Shown here: positions 28,590 through 37,072 of the stretch, piece after piece
Layout: every line of letters starts with the position of its first letter
Numbering within the stretch: the first letter of the stretch is position 1
Source: Verrucomicrobiales bacterium
Lineage (GTDB): Bacteria > Verrucomicrobiota > Verrucomicrobiia > Limisphaerales > UBA11358
Assembly (NCBI GenBank): GCA_028712475.1
Contig: JAQTQB010000009.1
Coordinates: forward strand, 62,001-126,000
Direction: 5' to 3'
DNA: 64,000 bases
Made by a program: the position numbers and the translations under genes
Notes under the pieces: model-generated
Seen by the model: the letters and a program-made list of their open reading frames with translations, nothing else
What the model was told of the DNA's origin: nothing
The model's database searches: none

Positions 28590-28613
28590 GTAGCAGCCGA
28601 TGTGAATCGGCTC
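28590..28613 (+). repeat. Half copy of the gtagcagccga palindromic family
   Basis: gtagcagccgatgtgaatcg followed by gctc, with a small internal stem (gccgat / atcggc). Matches the left arm of elements at 9164 and 45275. It sits between cutA and the glycosyltransferase. Confidence 0.6.
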
Positions 28614-28708
28614 AAACTGCTTTCGCTGAAATGAACAATCTCACGTTGCATGATGTCTGCCAACAATTCCGTGCGCTCCGCCGCCCGCTTTGCTAGCGTC
28701 TGCGCACT

Positions 28709-29827
28709 ATGCGAGTCTTGATTGCGACGGTCACCTGCGGCGCGGGACATCTGGCGGCGGGCGCGGCGATGGAGGAAGCCTGGCGCGCGGCGCATCCCGA
28801 TGATGTCATCGAGAAGCTCGACCTGATGAAATTGTTTTCCCCGCTGCACCGGAAGATTTATTCCGACGGCTACGTCAAGCTCGTCGAGCGCGCGCCGGAG
28901 TTGTGGGGCATGGTCTTCGCCAAATCGGATAATCCAAAACTTCTGCAACGGCTGAAAACCATCCAGCGCAAATTTCCGAGCGGCTCCAAGCAGCGCTTTG
29001 CCCGCCATGTCAAACAGTTCAAGCCGGACGTGGTGCTTTGCACGCACTATCTCCCGCTCGAAACGCTCACGCCCATGCGCGAGAAAGCGGATAGCGCGCG
29101 TCCGTTCGTGGTCTGCATCGTGACGGATTTCGAGGCGCACGCATTGTGGATGGAATCGTGCGTGGACCTCTATTGCGTCGCGGCCGAGGAAACCAAGGCG
29201 CGGCTCATCGCACGCGGGGTGGCGGCGGAAAACGTCGTGGTCACGGGCATTCCCATCGCGGCGAAATTTTCCTCCAAGCCGGATGCGAAAGCTGTCCGCA
29301 AACAATACGGCCTGCGCGATGACCTGCCCGTGCTGCTGGTGTTGAGCGGTGGATTCGGCATGGGGCCGGTGGCGGAAATCCTGGCCGAACTTGACAAGGC
29401 GACGGGACAATTTCAGACGCTTGTCGTCACCGGACGCAACGAAGAATTGCGCCGCAAGCTGGCCACGCAGGATCACAGGCACCCCACGCACGTCCTCGGT
29501 TTTTCGACGAACATGCACGAGCTCATGGCCGTGGCCGACCTCATCATCACCAAACCCGGCGGCCTCACGACGTCCGAGGCGCTGGCGCTGGGCAAGCCGC
29601 TGTTCATCTTGAATCCCATTCCCGGCCAGGAAGCGGCCAACAGCGATTTTCTCCTCGAACACGGCGCGGCGGCCAAGGCCAACCGGGTCGAGGATCTGCC
29701 CTATCGCGTCGAACAACTGCTCGGCTCCAAGAAATTGGGCGAGATGGGAAAGGTGGCGAAATCTCTGGGCCGGGCCAACGCGGCGCAAACTATCTGCCGG
29801 GAAGTGCTGGCGCGCGCGGCGTTTTGA
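28709..29827 (+). CDS. Glycolipid glycosyltransferase (MGDG synthase/UgtP-like, GT28)
   Basis: 372 residues. The N-terminus MRVLIATVTCGAGHLAAGAA has the G-A-G-H lipid-acceptor loop of MGDG synthase-type enzymes. The C-terminal nucleotide-sugar site is ITKPGGLTTSEALALGKP with NPIPGQEAANSDFLLEHGAA. Such enzymes add galactose or glucose to diacylglycerol at the membrane; the sugar cannot be told here. Confidence 0.88.
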   Translation: MRVLIATVTCGAGHLAAGAAMEEAWRAAHPDDVIEKLDLMKLFSPLHRKIYSDGYVKLVERAPELWGMVFAKSDNPKLLQRLKTIQRKFPSGSKQRFARHVKQFKPDVVLCTHYLPLETLTPMREKADSARPFVVCIVTDFEAHALWMESCVDLYCVAAEETKARLIARGVAAENVVVTGIPIAAKFSSKPDAKAVRKQYGLRDDLPVLLVLSGGFGMGPVAEILAELDKATGQFQTLVVTGRNEELRRKLATQDHRHPTHVLGFSTNMHELMAVADLIITKPGGLTTSEALALGKPLFILNPIPGQEAANSDFLLEHGAAAKANRVEDLPYRVEQLLGSKKLGEMGKVAKSLGRANAAQTICREVLARAAF

Positions 29828-29893
29828 TTTCAATCAAGGCGGGAATAGTCGTGCAAGGTGCTGTGCAATCTTTCCTGATGTTAGTTTACTTGT

Positions 29894-30115
29894 TCATAAT
29901 CCGACCAGCCATCGAACAAGAACAATGATAGCAACAATTTCCGCTGCCATGATTAGCAGGGTTTCTAAAACTCCAGCCACGACAAGCAGTGGACGCCGCA
30001 CTCTGCATGCCTCACGGACCGATGCTCGATAGCGAGCTGAAAACAGCCAGCGCCAGCCGCGGATGAAGGCCGAATCCGCCGTGCATATCTCTCCAATAAT
30101 TTCAACTGGATTCAT
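29894..30115 (-). CDS. Hypothetical small membrane protein
   Basis: 73 residues: a basic N-terminal half (RGWRWLFSARYRASVREACR) and a long hydrophobic C-terminal helix (about LLVVAGVLETLLIMAAEI onward). No family recognised. No clear Shine-Dalgarno, so it may not be real. Confidence 0.4.
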   Translation of the reverse strand: MNPVEIIGEICTADSAFIRGWRWLFSARYRASVREACRVRRPLLVVAGVLETLLIMAAEIVAIIVLVRWLVGL

Positions 30116-30296
30116 AGTCTGCTAACTAAAGTAAACAAGGGACGGTTTGTGATGCAGCATTTCCTTGGTGGTAGTTTCCGCTCTGTTTATAGAAAAAGAA
30201 TTTGTCCTAGAATTGTCCATAGAAATTTGCTTGTGACCAATTTGGGTTTCGTGATCCGGCAAAAACTACTAATGTTATCATTTAGGTTCAGTGATT

Positions 30297-30434
30297 GAAT
30301 CCGTTTTATTTCACGCCTAATTTCTGTTTAAGTCAAGACATGAACGCCGCATTGCCGCCGCTCACCGCCGGGCCTTCGCCAAAACAAAGCGGCTTCGGCC
30401 ACGCAAGCAGCACGCTTTATCTCGTGGCCACGCC
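30297..30434 (+). repeat. Partial copy of the rsmI promoter/start region (copy 1)
   Basis: It repeats the DNA just before and at the start of rsmI (31869 on): gaatccgttttatttc, then atgaacgccgcattgccgcc and agcacgctttatctcgtggc. A ~38-base GC-rich insert interrupts it. The frame does not continue as RsmI. It precedes hicBA; no other gene is seen in 30116-30470. Confidence 0.8.
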
Positions 30435-30470
30435 CTTGCGCTGGCAAATGAATTCAGCGATAGTTGCGCC

Positions 30471-30689
30471 ATGAGAAAAAACGGCAAGCAGGAGTTCAGC
30501 GTGGTCGTCGAGCGCGACGCGGAAGGTTACTATGTTGCCAGCGTTCCGGCCTTGCCGGGCTGTCACACGCAAGCCCGCTCACTGGACAAGCTCATGGTGC
30601 GCATCCGGGAAGCCATCGAGCTGTGTCTCGAAGTTGAACAAGCCTCAACGACTACGGAATTCATCGGCGTGCAACGCGTCGCTGTCTGA
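30471..30689 (+). CDS. hicB: HicB-family antitoxin
   Basis: 72 residues with the partial RNase H-like fold of HicB (EFSVVVERDAEGYYVASVPA, LPGCHTQARSLDKLMVRIRE). It would bind and silence HicA and repress the operon. hicA starts 3 bases after its stop. Confidence 0.93.
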   Translation: MRKNGKQEFSVVVERDAEGYYVASVPALPGCHTQARSLDKLMVRIREAIELCLEVEQASTTTEFIGVQRVAV

Positions 30690-30691
30690 TT

Positions 30692-30916
30692 ATGCCGCGC
30701 CTGCCCCGACTTCGCGGACGTGAAGTGCTGGCGGCTTTGCGCCACGCGGGCTTCGTGGTTTTGCGCGTCAAAGGCAGTCATCATTTTCTCCAGCATCCTG
30801 ACGGACGCAGAACGGTTGTCCCTATTCATTCCGGTGAAACCATCGGACCGGGCCTGCTCAATAAAATTCTCAAAGATGTCGAAGTTGAAATTGAAGAATT
30901 TCAAAACTGGTTGTGA
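30692..30916 (+). CDS. hicA: HicA-family mRNA interferase toxin
   Basis: 74 residues: LRGREVLAALRHAGFVVLRV and the key KGSHHFLQHPDGRRTVVPIH with the catalytic His of the GSH motif, then GETIGPGLLNKILKD. A double-stranded-RNA-binding-like RNase that cuts mRNA. The antitoxin comes first here. Confidence 0.94.
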   Translation: MPRLPRLRGREVLAALRHAGFVVLRVKGSHHFLQHPDGRRTVVPIHSGETIGPGLLNKILKDVEVEIEEFQNWL

Positions 30917-30936
30917 ATTCACCCGCCACAGAAAAT

Positions 30937-30984
30937 CCTCTGCCGCCACTCACCGCCAGCACGCTTTACCTCGTGGCCACGCCT
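30937..30984 (+). repeat. Partial copy of the rsmI start region (copy 2)
   Basis: cctctgccgccactcaccgc, then cagcacgctttacctcgtgg and ccacgcc, the same stretch as in rsmI 31921-31965, right after hicA. Confidence 0.78.
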
Positions 30985-31002
30985 GGATTTCGTTCGTGAA
31001 CT

Positions 31003-31160
31003 TTCCCCTCACCCTAACCCTCTCCCTTTGGGAGAGGGGACAGCCAGCGGTATTCACAGTTTGCTCGGCCAACCGCCCGGCCAATCCCGTGCTCGAATAA
31101 TCCAGGCATCGGCGAACGATTCTCCCTCTCCCAAGGGAGAGGGCCGGGGTGAGGGGGAAC
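31003..31160. repeat. CCCTCACCC-type palindromic element, copy 1
   Basis: About 158 bases. The ends are inverted (ttcccctcaccctaaccctc; gggccggggtgagggggaac) and each end has its own gggag hairpin. The second copy is at 31692-31850 in the same orientation, on the other side of the DUF559 gene. Confidence 0.85.
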
Positions 31161-31172
31161 ACAGCAATCATT

Positions 31173-31619
31173 TCACAATGCCCCGTCCTTCGGTCGTTCA
31201 GTCTGCGCCATGGTTCGGCAATAATCCGGCAAAGGATGCGGCGCGCGTTCCTGCAATGTCCGCCATATCACATCGCGAATGATTTGTTTCTCACGCCGCA
31301 GTCGCGCGTTCCAAAATCGCAGCACTTTAATCCCGTGCTGTTCCAGATAGACGTCACGTTCCTTGTCTTTATCCGAATGTTCGGGCCTGCCGTGCTGGGA
31401 GCCGTCCAGCTCGATATTGAGATGCGCTTCAAGACAGAAGAAATCCAGGATGTGCGGCCCGAACGGATGTTGTCGCCGGAATTTGTAGCTGGAGAAGTGA
31501 CGGTCACGCACCCACCGCCAGAGCAGTTGTTCCGCCCAGGTGTCATGCTTCCGCAAGGTGCGGGCAATCCGGGTCGCGCGTCCGGTCTTGGCGGGATTGA
31601 TTGGCGCGCCAGAATTCAT
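31173..31619 (-). CDS. DUF559 / Vsr-fold endonuclease-like protein
   Basis: 148 residues. KHDTWAEQLLWRWVRDRHFS, YKFRRQHPFGPHILDFFCLE, LNIELDGSQHGRPEHSDKDK and LEQHGIKVLRFWNARL make the DUF559 pattern with the acidic and ExDGxxH active-site-like residues. The protein family is related to Vsr. Flanked on both sides by CCCTCACCC elements. Confidence 0.9.
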   Translation of the reverse strand: MNSGAPINPAKTGRATRIARTLRKHDTWAEQLLWRWVRDRHFSSYKFRRQHPFGPHILDFFCLEAHLNIELDGSQHGRPEHSDKDKERDVYLEQHGIKVLRFWNARLRREKQIIRDVIWRTLQERAPHPLPDYCRTMAQTERPKDGAL

Positions 31620-31691
31620 GGTTTTGACGGTAATGAAACAGATGTGATTTGTCGTGGGTAAATTTACATTTGCGTGCTTTTCATCGTCGCC

Positions 31692-31850
31692 TTTCCCCTC
31701 ACCCTAACCCTCTCCCTTGAGGAGAGGGGACAGCTTCATTTGGGCACAGGTTATTTTAACGGCTCATTGGCGAATTCAGCGCTGCGTTTCTTCAAGTAGC
31801 GGAAACAATTCTCCCTCTCCCCTGGGGAGAGGGCCGGGGTGAGGGGGAAC
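31692..31850. repeat. CCCTCACCC-type palindromic element, copy 2
   Basis: About 159 bases; the same ends as copy 1 but a different middle. It lies just before rsmI; no gene in 31620-31910. Confidence 0.85.
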
Positions 31851-31910
31851 ATGATAATCAAATCATCGAATCCATTTTCATTCGCCGGGTAATTCTGTTT
31901 TATTAACGGC

Positions 31911-32609
31911 ATGGACGCCGCCCTGCCGCCGCTCACTGCCAGCACGCTTTATCTCGTCGCCACGCCGATTGGCAACCTCGAGGACATCACGCTCCGCGCG
32001 CTGCGCGTGCTGCGCGAGTGCGACGTGGTCGCCGCCGAGGACACGCGGCATTCCGGACAATTGCTGAAACATTTCGGCATCAGCAAACCGCTCTTGAGCT
32101 ATTTCCAGTTCAACGAGGCCAAGCGCAGCGAGGAAATCATCGAGCGTCTCCGGCGCGGCGAGAAAGTCGCGCTGGTCACGGACGCCGGCAGTCCCGGCAT
32201 CAGCGATCCCGGCGAACGCGTGGTGAAGGCGGCCATCGACGCTGGTTTCCGCGTGGAAGCGGTGGCCGGCCCGTGCGCGCTCATTGCCGGACTCACGGCG
32301 AGCGGATTGCCGACGGATGAATTTCACTTCGTCGGTTTCCTGCCGCACAAATCCGGCCAGCGGCGGAACAAATTGGAATCGCTTAAATCCGTTGGCGGCA
32401 CTTTGGTGTTCTACGAGTCGCCCTATCGCATCGAGAAGCTGCTGGGCGAACTGAATGAAGTTTATCCCGACCGCGACGTGGTGCTGGCGCGTGAATTGAC
32501 AAAAAAGTTCGAGGAATTCCTGCGCGGCAAACCGGCGGCGCTGCTGGAGATCGCACAGAAGCGCAGCTTGAAAGGCGAGTTTGTGGTCATGGTTGCGCCA
32601 TTGGTGTAG
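31911..32609 (+). CDS. rsmI: 16S rRNA (cytidine-1402-2'-O)-methyltransferase
   Basis: 232 residues. STLYLVATPIGNLEDITLRA, EDTRHSGQLLKHFGI, ALVTDAGSPGISDPGERVV and the GFLPHKSGQRRNKLESL stretch are RsmI hallmarks. It modifies C1402 of 16S rRNA using S-adenosylmethionine. The DNA before it carries two extra partial copies of its own start. Confidence 0.96.
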   Translation: MDAALPPLTASTLYLVATPIGNLEDITLRALRVLRECDVVAAEDTRHSGQLLKHFGISKPLLSYFQFNEAKRSEEIIERLRRGEKVALVTDAGSPGISDPGERVVKAAIDAGFRVEAVAGPCALIAGLTASGLPTDEFHFVGFLPHKSGQRRNKLESLKSVGGTLVFYESPYRIEKLLGELNEVYPDRDVVLARELTKKFEEFLRGKPAALLEIAQKRSLKGEFVVMVAPLV

Positions 32610-32656
32610 GTCGAAATCAGTTTGAACTTTTTTCCCGGCGCAGGCAGACTGCGCGC

Positions 32657-34975
32657 ATGAAATCCACCGCCATTGCCTTCGGTTTGTTTTTTTGTCTGGC
32701 CGCATCCGCCGCCGATTCCCCTGCCATTTATCACGACGGCTGGATTGACCTGGATAAAAACGGGAAGAAGGACATTTACGAAGACCCGTCGCGCCCGGTC
32801 GCCAAACGCGTGGATGATTTGCTGAAGCGGATGACGTTCGACGAAAAAGCCGGGCAGCTCTGGGAGCAGCAAATGGAAAAGGATTCGGATGTCAAATACG
32901 CCGACAAATTGAAGCGCGGCGAGGTAAGTTCGTTCCTCGACGGTTCCGTCCTCATCGAAACGCCAGTGATGCGGAACAAAATCCAGCGCATCGCCGTGGA
33001 GCAAAGCCGCCTCGGCATCCCCTTGATTTTTGCCAACGATGTGATCCACGGCTTCCGCACCATCTTCCCGATTCCGCTGGCGCAGGCCTGCGCGTGGGAG
33101 CCGGAGCTTTTTGAAAAGACACAGACAATTGCCGCGCGCGAAGCGGCGGCAGCGGGCATTGACTGGGCGTTTTCGCCGATGGTGGATCTGGCGCGTGACG
33201 CGCGCTGGGGGCGCATCGCCGAGGGCTTTGGCGAAGATCCGTGGCTCGGCGCGCTCGACTCGGCGGCCAGCGTGCGCGGATTTCAAGGCGCGAACGTCGC
33301 CGACACAAACCGCGTCGTGGCGTGCCTGAAACATTACGTCGGCTACGGCGCGGCGGAAGGCGGGCGCGATTACAACACGACGGAAATATCCGAATATACG
33401 TTGCGCAATTTTTATCTGCCGCAGTTCAAGGCCGGCGTGGACGCGGGCGCCTGGACGGTGATGAGCGCCTTCAACGAACTTTCCGGGATGCCCGCCAGCG
33501 GCAACCATCACACGCTCACCGAGATTTTGCGCGGCGAATGGAAATTTCCAGGGTTCGTCGTCAGCGACTGGACTTCCGTAAGCGAGTTGATTGCGCATGG
33601 CGTCGCGGCAGACGACGCTGAAGCCGCCCGGCTCGCCCTGACGGCAGGCGTGGACATGGAAATGGTGTCGCGGACTTACCTCAACACTTTGGCGCGGCAG
33701 GTCAAGGCTGGAAAAATTTCCGAATCAGCCGTGGACGAGGCGGTGCGCCGCGTGCTGACGGTGAAATTTGAAAAAGGTTTGTTTGACCAGCCATTCACGG
33801 ACGAGTCGCGTTGCCAGACGGCGTTTCTTCGACCGGACGCGCTGGCGCTGGCACGCGCGGCGGCGGCGGAATCGTGTGTGCTGTTGAAGAATGGAAATGG
33901 AGCCTTGCCGGTTTCGCGGTCAGTCAAAAAAATCGCGCTCATCGGCCCGCTGGCGGACGATCCGGGCGAAATGATCGGTTGCTGGGTGTCGCGCGGACAC
34001 GCGGAAGACGCGGTGTCGCTCGCAGCCGGCATTCGCGCAAAGCTCGCGCCGGACGCGGAACTCACGGTCGTGCGCGGCTGCGATTTGACCGGCACGGCAA
34101 AAATCCAGAAACGCCTTGACGGAACAACCGTGGCTGCCACGGACGATGAGAAAACAAGAGCTGATGACATTGCCAAGGCCGTGGCCGCCGCGAACGCCGC
34201 CGAGGTGGTGATGCTCGCGCTCGGCGAGCCAGCCGGTTGGAGCGGCGAAAATTCGAGCCGCAGCGACCTCGGACTTCCGGGACGGCAGCAGGAGCTTTTC
34301 AACGCCGTGGCCGCGACAGGCAAGCCGGTGATTGTGGTCTTGTTCAACGGCCGTCCGCTGGCGTTGCCGGTCGTCCAGGAAAAAGCGGCGGCGATTTTGG
34401 AGGCGTGGTTTCCCGGCGTGCAAGGCGGCCATGGCGTGGCGGACGTGTTGTTTGGCGAGGTTGATCCGGGCGGTCGTTTGACCACAACCTTTCCTCGCAA
34501 CGTCGGCCAGGTGCCAATTTATTACAATCATTACAACACCGGCCGCCCCGGCCTCGGCAAATACCTGGATGGGCCAAGCACCCCGTTGTATCCGTTCGGC
34601 TTCGGGCTGGCCTACACGACTTTTGAATACGGAAAAGTCCAGTTGAGCGCGCCGGAAATGAAACTTGGCGGAACCATTACCGCAAGCGTAAAAATTAAAA
34701 ACACCGGCACACGCGCCGGGACCGAAGTGGCGCAACTTTACCTCCGCGATGTCGCGGCGTCCGCCGGGCCGCGCCCGGTGCGCGAGCTGAAAGGCTTTCA
34801 GAAAATTCTTTTGCAGCCGGGCGAGTCGCGCGACGTGACGTTCACCATTTCCGAAAAGGATCTGGGTTACTACGACGCCAAAGGAAACTGGCTGGTTGAG
34901 CCGGGGAAATTTCAACTTTGGATTTCCAAGGATTCCGCGTCTGGCGATACGGCCAAGTTTGAACTGGCTAAGTAA
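32657..34975 (+). CDS. Glycoside hydrolase family 3 (beta-glucosidase, BglX-like)
   Basis: 772 residues with a signal peptide ending near AASAADS. Preceded by an EF-hand-like stretch DLDKNGKKDIYEDP. The N-terminal GH3 domain has LARDARWGRIAEGFGEDPWL and the nucleophile Asp in FVVSDWTSV. The C-terminal GH3 domain and a fibronectin III-like domain (~residues 660-765) follow. It probably acts in the periplasm on beta-glucosides or xylosides. Confidence 0.93.
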   Translation: MKSTAIAFGLFFCLAASAADSPAIYHDGWIDLDKNGKKDIYEDPSRPVAKRVDDLLKRMTFDEKAGQLWEQQMEKDSDVKYADKLKRGEVSSFLDGSVLIETPVMRNKIQRIAVEQSRLGIPLIFANDVIHGFRTIFPIPLAQACAWEPELFEKTQTIAAREAAAAGIDWAFSPMVDLARDARWGRIAEGFGEDPWLGALDSAASVRGFQGANVADTNRVVACLKHYVGYGAAEGGRDYNTTEISEYTLRNFYLPQFKAGVDAGAWTVMSAFNELSGMPASGNHHTLTEILRGEWKFPGFVVSDWTSVSELIAHGVAADDAEAARLALTAGVDMEMVSRTYLNTLARQVKAGKISESAVDEAVRRVLTVKFEKGLFDQPFTDESRCQTAFLRPDALALARAAAAESCVLLKNGNGALPVSRSVKKIALIGPLADDPGEMIGCWVSRGHAEDAVSLAAGIRAKLAPDAELTVVRGCDLTGTAKIQKRLDGTTVAATDDEKTRADDIAKAVAAANAAEVVMLALGEPAGWSGENSSRSDLGLPGRQQELFNAVAATGKPVIVVLFNGRPLALPVVQEKAAAILEAWFPGVQGGHGVADVLFGEVDPGGRLTTTFPRNVGQVPIYYNHYNTGRPGLGKYLDGPSTPLYPFGFGLAYTTFEYGKVQLSAPEMKLGGTITASVKIKNTGTRAGTEVAQLYLRDVAASAGPRPVRELKGFQKILLQPGESRDVTFTISEKDLGYYDAKGNWLVEPGKFQLWISKDSASGDTAKFELAK

Positions 34976-34980
34976 GGTAA

Positions 34981-35022
34981 GGACGCCGCGCTGCGGCGTC
35001 CGGTCGGTGCAGCGCGCCGACC
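34981..35022. repeat. Tandem hairpin (REP-like) between bglX-like and glcD-like genes
   Basis: Perfect GGACGCCGC / GCGGCGTCC (34981-35001) directly followed by GGTCGG / CCGACC (35002-35022). No T-run, so not a typical terminator; it may still end both convergent transcripts. Confidence 0.7.
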
Positions 35023-35028
35023 CTGTCA

Positions 35029-36405
35029 TCAAACAAACTTTCCCGGATTCAAAATCCCCTTTGGATCAAGCGCGTGCTTCACGACGCGATGCAGTTCGTG
35101 CGCCTCTTTTGAAACCGCCAGCGGCCACCAGCGTTTTTTGGCGAGGCCGATTCCGTGTTCGCCGCTGATCGCGCCGCCCCACGCGATGACTTGCGCAAAA
35201 AGTTCATCGAGCGCGGCTTCGGCGCGCTCCTTTGCGCCGGGTCGGGCGTAATCCACCATGACGTTCGTGTGGATGTTGCCGTCGCCGGCGTGGCCGAAAC
35301 ACGCGATGGGCAGCTTATGTTTCTTCTGCAACTGCGCCGCGAACCTGAACAAATCTTCCAGCCGTCCGCGCGGCACGACGATATCTTCGTTGAGTTTGGT
35401 CAGGCCGGTGTCGCGCAGGGCAAAGGAAAATTCGCGGCGGATCTGCCAGACGGCTTCGCACTGCTTGTTGCCCAAACCGCGCTGGACGAAGAGTGGTCTC
35501 TGGCGGCGGATGATTTTCTCCAGATCTGCCAGTTCGGTGCGGACGGAATTTTTCTGGCCATCCAGTTCAACAATCAAATGCGCCTTGCAGCCGCGCAGGC
35601 TTTCGCTCTTGGTGCGTTTGTAGGCGGCGGCAAGGGTGAATTGATCCGCGAGTTCCGCCGCGCACGGCAGAAACCCGGCGGCGAAAATAGATTGCAGCGC
35701 GCGCACGGCGGCGCTCATGGAACTGAATCCGACGGCGAGATTTGCGCGGAACGGCGGCAGCGGCAGCAGTTTCAACGTGGTTTCAGTGACAACGCCGAGC
35801 AGCCCTTCGGAGCCGACGAACAGCCGGTGCAGGTCAAATCCGGTTTTGTTTTTGTGCGTGCGGCTGCCGAGCCGGACAATGGTGCCATTGGCCAAAACCA
35901 CTTCGAGTCCGAGGACGTAATCGCGGGTGACGCCGTATTTCAAACAGCGCGGGCCGCCGGCGTTGGTGGCGATGTTGCCGCCGATGGTGTTGTGCGCGCG
36001 GCTGGCCGGATCGGGCGGGTAAAATAATCCGAGGAGTTCGACAGCTTCCTGAAAGTTCTGCGTGTTGACGGCGGGCTGGAGGACGGCGACGAAATCGGCG
36101 GCGTTGATTTCCAGGATGCGGTTCATGCGTTCGAGTGAAAGCACGATGCCTCCGCGCACCGGCACGCAGCCGCCGACGTAGCCGTAGCCGCCGCCGCGCG
36201 CGGTCACGGGAATCTTGTTTTGATTCGCGAACCGGAGAATCGCGGAAACGGACCGGGTGGAGCGGGGCAGGGCGACGGCGTCGGGCTGATGCGTGGCGAA
36301 CCATTTGTCGCCGGCGTAATCCGCCAGCTTGCGCGGATCGAGGATGATCTCGCCCGGCAGGTTTTCTTTCAGTCGTATTAACCGCCCTAAGTTTTTTGAA
36401 GACAT
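35029..36405 (-). CDS. FAD-binding oxidase, GlcD/D-lactate dehydrogenase type
   Basis: 458 residues. FAD-binding PCMH domain: PVTARGGGYGYVGGCVPVRG and HNTIGGNIATNAGGPRCLKY; C-terminal oxidase domain with AHL-like CFGHAGDGNIHTNVMVDY and GAISGEHGIGLAKKRW. Oxidises a 2-hydroxy acid such as glycolate or D-lactate. The substrate cannot be fixed. No partner glcE/glcF is next to it. Confidence 0.9.
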   Translation of the reverse strand: MSSKNLGRLIRLKENLPGEIILDPRKLADYAGDKWFATHQPDAVALPRSTRSVSAILRFANQNKIPVTARGGGYGYVGGCVPVRGGIVLSLERMNRILEINAADFVAVLQPAVNTQNFQEAVELLGLFYPPDPASRAHNTIGGNIATNAGGPRCLKYGVTRDYVLGLEVVLANGTIVRLGSRTHKNKTGFDLHRLFVGSEGLLGVVTETTLKLLPLPPFRANLAVGFSSMSAAVRALQSIFAAGFLPCAAELADQFTLAAAYKRTKSESLRGCKAHLIVELDGQKNSVRTELADLEKIIRRQRPLFVQRGLGNKQCEAVWQIRREFSFALRDTGLTKLNEDIVVPRGRLEDLFRFAAQLQKKHKLPIACFGHAGDGNIHTNVMVDYARPGAKERAEAALDELFAQVIAWGGAISGEHGIGLAKKRWWPLAVSKEAHELHRVVKHALDPKGILNPGKFV

Positions 36406-36523
36406 TTTTAAAAATTGTTAAATCGCAATGCCAAGGCAGTCCACCAAAACCAGGCAAGACCAGACTTTTCGCCTGATGTTTTGGTATTTACGCCCTGCAT
36501 CGAAAATTGCCAAGTCTTTTCGG

Positions 36524-36560
36524 AAAAGAAAAAGGCGCGAGCGGCTTTCGCCACTCGCGC
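36524..36560 (-). terminator. Intrinsic terminator after rpsT
   Basis: Read on the minus strand: GCGCGAG-T-GGC, GAAA loop, GCC-G-CTCGCGC and a run of T (36533 downwards). It lies 21 bases after the rpsT stop. Confidence 0.85.
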
Positions 36561-36580
36561 TGGCCGGAGGCCGCCTAAAT

Positions 36581-36844
36581 TTACTTCGCGACTTTCAACG
36601 CCGCCGCGAGCCGGGATTTTTTGCGGTTGACGGTGGGGCGGGGCAGCACGCCGGACTTGACGGCCTTGTCGAGGGTGGAGTGGACGCCGGGCAGCGCCTT
36701 GGCGGCCTCGTCTTTTTTACCGGCGGTGATGAGGGCGCGGTAATCTTTGACCACGCCGCGCAGGTTGGACAGGATGCTGCGGTTGTGCTGTTGTTTGCGT
36801 TCGTTGCCGCGCATGCGGCGTTCGGCTGACTTGGTGTTCGGCAT
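36581..36844 (-). CDS. rpsT: 30S ribosomal protein S20
   Basis: 87 residues, basic: MPNTKSAERRMRGNERKQQH, VVKDYRALITAGKKDEAAKA and PRPTVNRKKSRLAAALK. Normal length; single-gene unit with its own terminator. Confidence 0.96.
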   Translation of the reverse strand: MPNTKSAERRMRGNERKQQHNRSILSNLRGVVKDYRALITAGKKDEAAKALPGVHSTLDKAVKSGVLPRPTVNRKKSRLAAALKVAK

Positions 36845-37072
36845 AAATTAAATTCGTAAAAGGGCGGCGAATCTAGCCAAACGCCCGCAAATGTCAATGG
36901 TGAAAGCGGTCGGGCGGATGTTTAGTTCCCGAAATGACCCGGGTCACGGGGCTGGCGGCGGGCGATGAATGAAACCCGGTTTCATCTGCGCTTTACTTTC
37001 AAGGCGTTTAATAGTTTTTTATGGCTGTAATGTTTTCGTTGATTCAACTTCAAATCGTGCGCCCACAACCGT

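Noticed and set aside
28421-29833. A 470-codon open frame antisense to the glycosyltransferase
   Set aside because: Same reason; it also runs across the cutA gene end and the intergenic repeat.
30340-30434. ATG with RsmI-like first residues, taken at first as a second rsmI gene
   Set aside because: The frame is broken by an insert and does not continue; it is a partial copy only.
31149-31661. A plus-strand open frame over the DUF559 gene
   Set aside because: The minus-strand reading has clear DUF559 motifs; the plus-strand one does not.
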